Assembly: GCA_963707895.1 (NCBI GenBank)
Contig: CAVPRS010000010.1
Coordinates: 634,128-698,127 of the forward strand
Direction: 5' to 3'
Origin: Fodinibacter sp963707895
GTDB lineage: Bacteria > Actinomycetota > Actinomycetes > Actinomycetales > Dermatophilaceae
Length of the DNA stretch: 64,000 nucleotides
Under the pieces are notes generated by a model. The model was not told the DNA's origin, ran no database searches, and was given only the letters and a program-made list of their open reading frames with translations. Positions 45,178-53,675 of the stretch are shown one piece after another. Each line of letters starts with the position of its first letter. Positions within the stretch are counted from its first letter, which is position 1. The position numbers and the translations under genes were made by a program.

Positions 45178-45675
45178 TCACCCCGCGGTGGATGCCACCT
45201 TGTCAATGGCCTGACGGTGCTCGTCCACCGTGGAGCCCGTCAGGCCGGGGTGAGCGTGGTGCGACGCAAGCCGCAGCGCACCCAGGTACGTCGCGGTGAC
45301 GAGCAGCCCGACGTAGACGTCGTTCTCGAACCAGCCGAACACCGTCTGCTGCTCCAGGCCGAACACCGTCGGGTAGTAGAAGAACGCGATGCCGAGCACG
45401 GTCGCGAGGTAGCCGAGCACCGTGAGCTGGGCCCACCGCTCGGTCCGGCGGGCCAGCGCGGCCATGCCGAAGCCCACCGCGTAGAAGCCCCAGGCGAGCG
45501 GGGTGTCGACGGTGAAGGTCGGGTCCTCGATGCCCGCCATCCACGCGTAGATGGTGTGCACCACCGACAGGGTGAACGCGGCGACGAGCACGCCCGACAT
45601 GTGGCGGCCGTAGGTCGACGTCCGGGCCGTCACGCGGGTGCCGGGTGCGGTGCTGGTCATGGGAGTGGCGGTCAT
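45178..45675 (-). CDS. Four-TM membrane protein, candidate target of the adjacent regulator
   Basis: A 165-residue protein with four hydrophobic segments (MSGVLVAAFTLSVVHTIYAW; LAWGFYAVGFGMAALA; WAQLTVLGYLATVLGIAFFYYPTVF; VYVGLLVTATYLGALRLA). It resembles DUF4383-type actinobacterial membrane proteins, but the family is not certain. GAGGAACGACC precedes the ATG. It is divergent from the HTH/ATPase regulator, and a 25-bp element 64 bp upstream is nearly identical to one before the hemerythrin gene. Confidence 0.65.
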   Translation of the reverse strand: MTATPMTSTAPGTRVTARTSTYGRHMSGVLVAAFTLSVVHTIYAWMAGIEDPTFTVDTPLAWGFYAVGFGMAALARRTERWAQLTVLGYLATVLGIAFFYYPTVFGLEQQTVFGWFENDVYVGLLVTATYLGALRLASHHAHPGLTGSTVDEHRQAIDKVASTAG

Positions 45676-45739
45676 GGTCGTTCCTCTCGTCGGGGCGGCC
45701 GGATGCCGTCACGTCCACCTTCGCGTCGCGGCCGAGTGC

Positions 45740-45764
45740 CACCCCACCCACAGCAGGCCCACAC
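45740..45764 (-). promoter_or_regulatory. Shared 25-bp upstream element, copy A
   Basis: Plus-strand CACCCCACCCACAGCA followed by GGCCCACAC. It matches copy B (49000-49024) at 23 of 25 positions. It lies 64 bp upstream of the membrane-protein start and 69 bp before the GTG of the divergent regulator. Candidate binding site for that regulator. Confidence 0.7.
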
Positions 45765-45833
45765 CGGCACCACACCTGCGCGCCCGCTCGAAGCACTGAC
45801 GCGCCCGGCATCCGACGGGCTAGCGTCTGACCC

Positions 45834-48310
45834 GTGGATCCAGGTGCGGCGCCGGGCGACTTCGCCGTCGTGCTGCGCCGCCTGCGCGAGTCGCGGTCGC
45901 TGACCCAGGAGGAGCTGGCCGAGCGAGCCGGCCTGACCGCCAAGGCGATCGGCGCCCTCGAGCGCGGCGAGCGCCGGCGCCCCTACCCGCACACCGTCCG
46001 TTCCCTCGCCGACGGCCTCGCCCTCGACGACGACGAACGTTCCGCTCTGGTCGCCGCGGTCCCCAGCCGGGATGCCGTGCCACGGGTCGGGTCGGCTCCT
46101 TCCGTTGCGCAGGTGGCCGGGTCCGCGGCGTCCGCCTCCGCGCCGGCGACGCCCACGACCACCGAGGCGGATGCCGGTCACGCGCCATCCGCTCCCCCGG
46201 CACCGGCGCTCGGTTCCTCCTCCGGGGCCCGCCCACGCCGACGACCCCGCTCATCGGCCGCGAGGCCGACCTCGACGGGCTGAGCGCCCTCGTCCGCTCC
46301 GGCACGCCACCGGCTGGTCACCATCACCGGGCCCGGCGGGGTCGGCAAGACCCGGCTCGCGATGGAGCTGCTGCACCGCGAGGCAGCGCAGTTCCCCGGT
46401 GGCGCCCGCGCCGTCGACCTGGCGGCGGTGCGCGAGCCGGCGCTCGTGGTGCCGAAGGTCGTCGCCGCACTCGGCCTGCCCGAGGCCGTCGGCGCCGACC
46501 CGCTCGACGCGCTCGTCGCCCATCTCCCCGGCCTGCGGGTCCTGCTGGTGCTCGACAACCTCGAGCAGCTCACCGGGGCGGCGCCACTCCTGGCCGACCT
46601 CGTCGCGCGCTGCCCCGACCTCGTCGTCGTGGCGACCAGCCGGGCCGCGCTGCGGGTGCGCGCCGAGCACGAGGTGGTGCTCGGCCCGCTGGCGACCCCT
46701 GCCGACGACGAGCTCGCGACGGTGGCCTCCTCCCCCGCCGTCGCGCTGCTCCTCGAGCGGGCCGCGGCCGCCGGGTCACCCACCGCGTCACCGAGCACGA
46801 CGCGGCCACCCTGGCGGCGATCTGCCGCCGGCTCGACGGCATCCCCCTCGCGCTCGAGCTCGCGGCGCCGGGCCTGCGGCTGCTCTCCCCATCCACCCTG
46901 CTCACCCGGCTGGAGCAGACCGGGCTCGGCGCCGGCGCGCCCGGCCTCGGCGCCGGCCCGCGCGACCTGCCCGACCGGCACCGCACGATGGCCGCCGTGC
47001 TCGACTGGAGCATGGACCTCCTCGAGCCGGAGGAGGTCGACCTCTTCACCAGGCTCGCGGTGTTCAGCGGCGGGTTCTCGCTCGACGACGTCGGGCCCGT
47101 CGCGCAGACAGGCGACGACGCAGACGTCCTGCCCGCGCTCGGCGCGCTCGTCGACCAGTCGCTCGTGCTGCGCGTGCCGGCTCCCGACGACCAGCCGCGG
47201 TTCCGGCTGCTCGAGCCGGTGCGGCAGTTCGCGATGCAGCGCCTGCACGAGTCGGGGCTCGCCACCGCGACCGCCGACCGGCACGCCGCGCACTTCCACA
47301 AGCGCGCGACGACCTTCCGCGATCCCCTCCAGGGGCCGGGTCTCGCCGTCGCGCTCGACCGGCTCGAGGCCGACCACGCCAACCTGCGCTCGGCCTACCT
47401 GCGGCTGCTCGAGCTCGACCGCGACGGGGATGCCGCCGAGATCGCCGGCAACCTCTGGCTCTACCTCGCGCTGCGTGGCCACGCCCGCGAGGGGCTGGCG
47501 TGGCTCGACCGGATCGGGCCCGGAGCGTCCGACGTCGCGCGCTGCCGGGCGCTGACCGGGCGTCTCGGCCTCCTCATGGTGACCGGCGACGTCGAGGGGA
47601 TGCGGCACGACACCGACGAGGCCGTGACCCTGGTGCGTCGGATCGCTGACCCCGCGGTGACCTGCGAGATCCAGCTCCTCGCGGGTCAGGGCGCGGTCTT
47701 CGCGGGCGCGCTGCACGAGGCCGAAGGGCTGCTGGCCGGCGCGGCGGAGGCAGCGTCGGAGTCCGGGCGCACCTGGGTCGCGGCCCACGTGGTGCTGGCC
47801 CAGGGCCTGCTGGCCCTCACGGCGGGCGACCTCGCCACTGCCGAGGCCGTGCTGACGGAAGGGGTGGCCACGGCGCGCGAGCTGGGCAACCCGTTCACCC
47901 TGGCCACCGCCCTCAACATCAACGCCACCCGCACCGAGCTGCTCGGCGACGAGCCGGTGACCGCCGCGCTGCTCGACGAGTCCCTCGCCCTGTCGCTCGG
48001 CGCCCGGTTGAGCTGGACGCTCGGCTACGCCCTGCCCGCCCTGGCGAGCGTCGCGCAGCGGGTGGGCGACCCGGCATCCGCGGCGTGGCTGTTCGGGGCC
48101 GGCGCCTCGATCTCGGCGGCGGATGCCGTCGACCCCACCTTCCCGGTGTCGCGGGCGCTGTCCGACCGCGGGCTCGACGCCACCCGCGCCGCCCTCGGGG
48201 AACCGGAGTTCACCCGGGAGTGGGACGCCGGCCGCGCCGCGAGCGACGCCGAGATCCAGGCCCGTGCCGCGATGGTCATGACGCGCGCAGGCGGCGGACG
48301 TAGCGCTTGA
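45834..48310 (+). pseudogene. XRE-HTH / STAND-ATPase / TPR regulator, frameshifted
   Basis: An N-terminal helix-turn-helix (LRRLRESRSLTQEELAERAGLTAKAIGALERGERRRPYPHTVRSLADGL, residues 14-62) is followed by a STAND (NB-ARC-like) ATPase: GREADLDGLSALVRSG, VTITGPGGVGKTRLAMELLHREAAQF (Walker A), LVLDNLEQL and VVATSRAALRVRAEHEV, then RLDGIPLALELAAPGLRLLS and TPR-like helices. Five +1 insertions (two near 46217, one near 46310, two near 46770-46785) reconcile all frames, giving the observed length of 3n+2. Such regulators activate or repress adjacent genes. It overlaps the convergent hemerythrin gene by 35 bp at its 3' end. Confidence 0.82.
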
Positions 48311-48941
48311 ACTGCCACGCGCCGACGGTCTTCAGCAGGAGCCGGATCGGCAGCGGGAGGTTGCCGAGCATCTTCGCGCGCTCCTCGTCGTTCGCGTCCT
48401 CGAGCACCAGACCGAACATGATCGGCAGCTGGCTGGGGCTCATCGAGTCCTTGCCGTGCTCGCCCATCTGGTTCCACTCGGCGGCGGTGACGTGGCGCGA
48501 GGCCAGCGGCAGGATCTCGCGCTCCTCGAGGTCGAGGTGCTCGACGAGGGCGGCGGTGAGCTGCTCGCAAAGGCTGGCGAGCCGCTCGCCGCTGCCCTTG
48601 GTGGGGGCGGCCTCCCAGGCGTCTAGCGCGGGCATGATGGCTTCCACGTGGCTGTCGACGGCGTGGTGCTGGGCCTGCATCGTCTCGACCAGGCCGGTCG
48701 ACGGCGCGGCCCGCTCGAGCAGCAGCGGCCAGAGGACGATGTCCTCGCCGGTGTGGTGCATGTGCAGACCGGCCAGGCCCAGGCGGAGATGGTCGGCGAC
48801 GACCTTGGCGCGCCGGGTGTCGCCCTCGGCGGTGCCGCGGATCAACGCGGCGGCGGCGGGGAACTCCCGCCGGAAGGCGCGGTGGACGACGACCATCTCG
48901 TGGACGTCAGGACGCTGGTCGGTGCGGGTGGTGGTGGTCAT
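48276..48941 (-). CDS. Hemerythrin HHE domain protein
   Basis: A 221-residue hemerythrin-like protein binding a di-iron centre. The His/Glu set is in VHEMVVVHRAFRREF, GLHMHHTGEDIVLWPLLLERA, MQAQHHAVDSHVEAIM and LVEHLDLEEREILPL. The C-terminal SQLPIMFGLVLEDANDEERAKMLGNLPLPIRLLLKTVGAWQFKRYVRRL is family-typical. A sensor or scavenger of O2 or NO is inferred. The start ATG has GAGGAGCCACC upstream. It shares a 25-bp upstream element with the membrane gene at 45178-45675. Confidence 0.88.
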   Translation of the reverse strand: MTTTTRTDQRPDVHEMVVVHRAFRREFPAAAALIRGTAEGDTRRAKVVADHLRLGLAGLHMHHTGEDIVLWPLLLERAAPSTGLVETMQAQHHAVDSHVEAIMPALDAWEAAPTKGSGERLASLCEQLTAALVEHLDLEEREILPLASRHVTAAEWNQMGEHGKDSMSPSQLPIMFGLVLEDANDEERAKMLGNLPLPIRLLLKTVGAWQFKRYVRRLRAS

Positions 48942-48999
48942 GGTGGCTCCTCGTTGGCTGGGCTAAGTGGTGCCTCCAGCCTCACGATGGATGCCGACT

Positions 49000-49024
49000 C
49001 ACCCCACCCACAGCAACCCCACAC
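49000..49024 (-). promoter_or_regulatory. Shared 25-bp upstream element, copy B
   Basis: Plus-strand CACCCCACCCACAGCA followed by ACCCCACAC, 58 bp upstream of the hemerythrin start, nearly the same distance as copy A from its gene. Confidence 0.7.
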
Positions 49025-49469
49025 CCACTCCCCACTCGTCCAGTAACGCACCGACGGCCCGGCGAGTCGCACACCAGGAGAGTCCCAGCGTCACCTCGTC
49101 CGCGCTAGGCGATGGATAGCGGGCTGTGAGCGCCAGGAGGGATACCTCGTCTGACGGTGGCTGTCCCTGCGGTCGGTGACTCTCCTCGCAGCCAGAGCCA
49201 GGGCACGCCACGTCCGGATCGTGCTCTTGGGACTGCGCCATTCGCGTCTGCGGAGCCGGCGGCCGAATTCGCCGCGGCCAGCGTCGGGCTCTAGTAGCTG
49301 GTGGCCGCAAGCCACCGGCCCACATCCCGCTCGCCCCAGTTTGAGCACGAGCGCCCGGCAGGCTCCGCAGCCAGTCGCCACGGATCGACTCCGCCCACCT
49401 AGCATCCGCCCCGCGAAATCCGTCCCCAAACTCAATTGCTCGTCGCCTGCAGACCCTCTCGCATGAGGG
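49025..49469. other. Non-coding or undetermined stretch
   Basis: About 445 bp where no frame looks coding on either strand and no RNA gene is recognisable. GGTGGCCGCAAGCCACC near 49300 is a local 6-bp stem. It may hold the 3' flank of the hypothetical gene at 49470-49733. Confidence 0.4.
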
Positions 49470-49733
49470 CTACTCGTCGTCGCCGTACTGGGCGGCCTTC
49501 CTGCGCTCGAGCCGCCAGTGGACCTCGTGGGTCTCCGGGTGCCGCCACTCGCTCATCCGGTACTCGAACCCGGGCAGCAGCACGATCGGGATCGGGTCCG
49601 GGGAGGCCGGTGCGACCGCGCCCACCACGATCTTGGCGTCCATGGGGATGAACGGGGACTGGGCCGGGACCGGATCGGTAAGGATCTCCACAGGGTCTCC
49701 ATAGGGGCGCGCCATGAGGTCAGACAGTAGCAT
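49470..49733 (-). CDS. Small hypothetical protein
   Basis: An 87-residue soluble protein without a recognised domain: MARPYGDPVEILTDPVPAQSPFIPMDAKIVVGAVAPASPDPIPIVLLPGFEYRMSEWRHPETHEVHWRLERRKAAQYGDDE. Codon use is normal for the window. Two in-frame ATGs (49733 with AGGAA upstream, 49715) are possible starts. Its function is unknown. Confidence 0.55.
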   Translation of the reverse strand: MLLSDLMARPYGDPVEILTDPVPAQSPFIPMDAKIVVGAVAPASPDPIPIVLLPGFEYRMSEWRHPETHEVHWRLERRKAAQYGDDE

Positions 49734-49936
49734 TGAAGTTCCTGAGAAATGTCATAGCAGCCGATTAGGCACGCTGATAGAGACATGAGAGGCTGCCCGA
49801 GCGAGGGACATCCTCGCGGCACAGAGACGCGCCATGTTCCCCGGCACCTTGGGTTACCGGCCATCAGCTTCGGTGCCACTGCCATCGAGCTCCGGTCGGT
49901 TGAGACCGAGGCCCGCACAAAGGACAGAACGACGCA

Positions 49937-50485
49937 ATGAGCAACACCACCAACGCGCCCCAGGTCGGCGACATCCAGAACGGCCACGTCCTCACCGAGG
50001 CGGGCGCATGGGTCCCGATGACCCCGCCCAAGAAGAAGCACACCGTGCGCAACGTCATCCTCGTGCTGCTCGCGCTGAGCATCCTCGGCTTCGGCGGCTG
50101 CATGACCATGCTCGCTATGGCGGGCAACGAGGTCGCCAAGTCCATCGACGCCGAGGCCAAGAAGCCAGGCGGCGACACGGTGCCGCTCACGATCACCCCC
50201 GGCAAGGCTTTCGAGGTCGACGGCTTCAACTACGCCAAGGGCTGGAAGGTCAAGAAGGACGCCCTCGGCGACGCCGAGATCAGCGGCCTCAAGGTCACGA
50301 ACAACCGCGAGACCAAGGACTCGGCCCTGGTTGACATCAAGTTCTGGAAGGGCACCGAGGTGCTCGCCGACGTGATGTGCACCAGCGACCCCATCGCGGT
50401 CGGTACCACCGTGACTCTCTCGTGCATCGGCACTGACCCGCTGCCCAAGGGCTACGACAAGGTCACGATCAACGACACCTTCTGA
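49937..50485 (+). CDS. Membrane-anchored protein with FxLYD-like domain
   Basis: A 182-residue protein. A cytoplasmic Pro/Lys-rich N-terminus (WVPMTPPKKKHTVR) leads to one TM helix (VILVLLALSILGFGGCMTMLAMAG), then an extracytoplasmic domain with GKAFEVDGFNYAKGWKVKKDALGDAEISGLKVTNNRETKDSALVDIKFWKGTEVLADVMCTS, the pattern of FxLYD/DUF-type immunoglobulin-like domains (conserved GLKVTNN and two Cys). It is likely on the cell surface and of unknown role. It is similar in layout to the DUF4352-like protein at 43373. Confidence 0.72.
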   Translation: MSNTTNAPQVGDIQNGHVLTEAGAWVPMTPPKKKHTVRNVILVLLALSILGFGGCMTMLAMAGNEVAKSIDAEAKKPGGDTVPLTITPGKAFEVDGFNYAKGWKVKKDALGDAEISGLKVTNNRETKDSALVDIKFWKGTEVLADVMCTSDPIAVGTTVTLSCIGTDPLPKGYDKVTINDTF

Positions 50486-50615
50486 GTATTCGGGCTACTG
50501 GCAGCCACCCAGGTTCGAGGCCTGGGAGCCCACCCATGCGGCCGGCGACACACACCTGAGCGCCTCGCACTACAGCCATGGCCTGCTTCAGGCACGACCG
50601 AAATTTAGGAAGAGC

Positions 50616-51852
50616 ATGACTGCACGACCCGTCTTCGACCGGCCTCTCCGGCGCGACCCGATCCTTGTCGTCTGGGCCCTGCTGAACCTCGTGATGGGTC
50701 TTGTGGCGCTTAATCGGCACACCACATGGTCTGGCTCCGTCGAGGGCTGGCGGGTGGCGGCCGTCCTCTCGGACGTGGCCACCATGGGCATGACGTCCTA
50801 CCTTCTGCTTGCGCTCCTGCCCGCCCTCCTTCGCTGGTGGTGGCGCAGGCGTCGGGTCTCGCAAGCCGCGGGCACCAGGCAGCGGAACTGGTCCGGCTCA
50901 CGGACCCTGCATGGCCGAGATCAGCTCGACCCAGTTGTCGGTCCCCGGCTGCCGGATCCGTGGGGCAGCCACCGGGCTCGGGGGACCGGCCCGAGTTCGG
51001 TCACGCCGTCCGATGCCGGAACCCGCCGGCGGTCCGAAGGCGCCGGGACGACACTGTTTCGCACCAGCGGGCCTCCGCCAGGAGCGGATCCGGCGGAACA
51101 TCCGAACCAAGGGCATAGCGGTGCGCCCCACACGAGTCCGCTTGCTGCTACGAACGGCGGGGCTGATCCTCGGCGCCGCACGACCGCTGAGACCCCGGCT
51201 CAGCCCTGGCGAGCGCTCGCCGCTGTGCGAGGCGGACGGGTCGGCGGCGCAAGTTCTGAGCGATCCTCAGATTGAGTTCGTCCCGTGGTCACAAAGCACC
51301 CTGCGCGGCCCAGGGCGGTGGCGGGTCCGCCGCGCAGCGCCGGAGCCAACGTTCCGCCGCGTGCTCCTTCCGCAAGGACCAGCCATCGCCGGTCAACCGA
51401 CCCGGGTCGGTTGGGATGCGCCCCACGCCACCTCGGTGACCATCAACGGCTGCCCCGGCTATCCGCCCCAGGGGTCAGCCGACGTTGTCCTGGACGACAC
51501 CGGCCGGTGCTCTCTCACAGCCGTGGCGGGGCCGTGGGTCGTGCAGGCATTGACGGACCCTGTGCCGCGGATCCACCTACCGACGCCCCAGCTTCACCTA
51601 CCACCAGGACCGGGTATGACTCTCAGCGTGGCCGTAGACCTGTCCGACGGACGTGAAGGGCTCGTGCGTACCCTTCGCCCCATCACGGACACCAGCCTTA
51701 GGTTCGACTTCTCGCCGGACGGGTTCGACTTCGGCGGACCGCAGCACACGACGGCGGCGCCTGGGCGTCCAAACGCCTGGACCGCGGGGGCCGCCGGCGC
51801 CCGTGCAGACGAAGCGCCGGGGCCAAATGCACACCGAGGGGAGTCGCAGTGA
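50616..51852 (+). pseudogene. Membrane protein partner of DUF4407, frameshifted
   Basis: Begins MTARPVFDRPLRRDPILVVWALLNLVMGLVAL and a second TM (VLSDVATMGMTSYLLLALLPALLRWWW), then shifts frame near 50880. The last part, AIAGQPTRVGWDAPHATSVTINGCPGYPPQGSADVVLDDTGRC, is an Ig-like beta-sandwich followed by LPPGPGMTLSVAVDLS. The total length is 3n+1. Its stop overlaps the start of the DUF4407 gene (GTG 49-52), so both are coupled. The middle region is not reliably read. The function is unknown. Confidence 0.55.
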
Positions 51853-53382
51853 TGTCGCGACGCATTTCGATAACTGACGTCATGCTGTCAGTGGCGGGCA
51901 CGAACCGGCAGGTTCTCGCACAGGCCCCCGGGGACACCCCGAAGCAGGTCTCGATGGCGGGGGTGATCCTGACAACCGCCGCCCTGGCCGCGCTGTCCTG
52001 CATCTTCGCGCTGCAGATGGCGTTGCACCTCGCCCTGCCGGCCGCTGTCGTGGTCGGTGTGCTCTGGGGTGTCGGGATCGCCAACCTCGATCGGTGGCTG
52101 ATCACGGCAACCGCGCGGCAGCCCACGACCTGGGGAAACATCAAGCTTGCCCTCCCTCGCATCTTCCTGGCGGTCATCATCGGCGCGGTGATCTCAACGC
52201 CGATCACCTTGCAGGTCTTCGGAAGCGAGATCGCCAGCCAGATCACCGTGATGCAGGCCGAGGATCAGGCCGAAGTTCACGAGCAGCTGCGCCCAGGATC
52301 CCCGTTACCGTGACCTGCCCGCCCAGCGGGCTGAGATCGTGCGGTTGCAGGCGATCGTTGCTTCCCCTTTCGACGAGAGCGACGTGTTCAAGAATCCCGC
52401 CGTGGCCGACCTGCGCAGCCAGCTGGCCACGGTCGACAAGCAGCTGGCCAAGGCCGAAGCGGCCGTCGTGTGCGAGAAGGAAGGAACCTGCGGGAGCGGA
52501 CGGGTGGGAGCCGGTCCGGCATTCAGAGAGAAGGCGAGCTTCGCGACCGACTACGCGCGCAGCGCACCCGGTTGGATGGGGCGCTCAACGCCAAGACGGA
52601 AGAGGTCCGATCGCAGGTTCAAGAAACCGCCACCCAGACGCAGGCCGACGCCAAGGCCCGCATTGAGCAGCTGCAGGAAACGGTCCGCACCTCGCAAACC
52701 GCATCTTGACGCGGAGCTCCACAACAATGCGGCAGCGGTGCGCAACGGTGACGGCCTCCTGGCGCGTCTCACGGCACTCGAGCGGATCAGCAACGGCAGC
52801 CGAACCCTGGCCACGGCACACCTGGCGCTCTTCCTCTTCTTCACCGCCATGGAGTGCCTGCCGGTGCTGTTCAAACTGCTGCTGTCGCTGGGCAAGCCGT
52901 CCCTCTACGAGAACCTGTCTACGACACACGACGACTCCGCCTACGCCAAGGCCCTCGCGGGGTTCCGGACGGACCACGAGAAGCAGGACATCGACATGCG
53001 CACCACCATCGAGGGCCACGAACGCCGTACTTGGAACCAGATGGAGGCCGAGGTCGAGGCCGCGCAGCGCGTCCTGGACGCGCAAAAGGCTCTCGTGGCG
53101 AAGGCCGTCGAGGCCTGGAAGGTACGACAGGAGCAACTCCTTGACACGGACCTGGATCGCTTCATCAACGTTCCGCCGGAAGCCAGCAACCGTCATCCCA
53201 GCAACCACCCAGACGATGGGACAGAAGCGTCCTCAGCGCATCGGACGCACACCCAAACGCCAGACCCAGCCGTGAGCCGTCCGAGGATGACGCCCACCGC
53301 GTCCTCGGCGCGTGTCGAGCCACCTCGCGCCCGCCTCGTCCCGACGCCGTCGGAGAACGACTCAGCGCCAGCACCGTCCTAA
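51849..53382 (+). pseudogene. DUF4407 membrane protein, frameshifted
   Basis: The first part has two TM helices (VSMAGVILTTAALAALSCIFALQM; LALPAAVVVGVLWGVGIANLDRWLI) with the DUF4407 motif DRWLI and a third (LALPRIFLAVIIGAVISTPITLQVFGSEIASQI). It continues in a +1 frame as DPRYRDLPAQRAEIVRLQAIVASP, then as RLRAQRTRLDGALNAKTEEVRSQVQETATQTQADAKARIEQLQETVRTSQTAS and LDAELHNNAAAVRNGDGLLARLTALERIS ... HLALFLFFTAMECLPVLFKLLLSLG (fourth TM), ending in a charged helical and Pro/Ser-rich tail. About four +1 shifts. DUF4407 proteins are of unknown function. Confidence 0.78.
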
Positions 53383-53628
53383 CCGACCTTGCGGAGAACA
53401 TCTCCCATGCACCGGTGCCCCTGGCCGCACTTCGTCACCGCGGTCTGACCACGGATGGGCGAAGCCGACACGCCTTGCCTCGGCGATGGCCGGGCGGGTC
53501 GGCCCAGGTCTGGACGACCTGTTGTGGCGGGTAGGAGCCGCGGCCGCGAGTGGCGCGGCGTTGACGACCGTTTCCTCACGATCTGACGCGTGTTTCGGAG
53601 GTCGGGGCGCGGTCTCCACGGCCTGACA

Positions 53629-53669
53629 CAGAAGAGCTCCTCACTCATGACGAGTGAGGAGCTCTTCTG
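53629..53669. terminator. Long perfect hairpin after nrdJ
   Basis: An 18-bp perfect stem (53629-53646 with 53652-53669) and a 5-nt loop, 7 bp beyond the nrdJ stop on the minus strand. It also faces the end of the DUF4407 gene 247 bp away on the plus strand, so it may act both ways. Confidence 0.85.
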
Positions 53670-53675
53670 CTGTTC

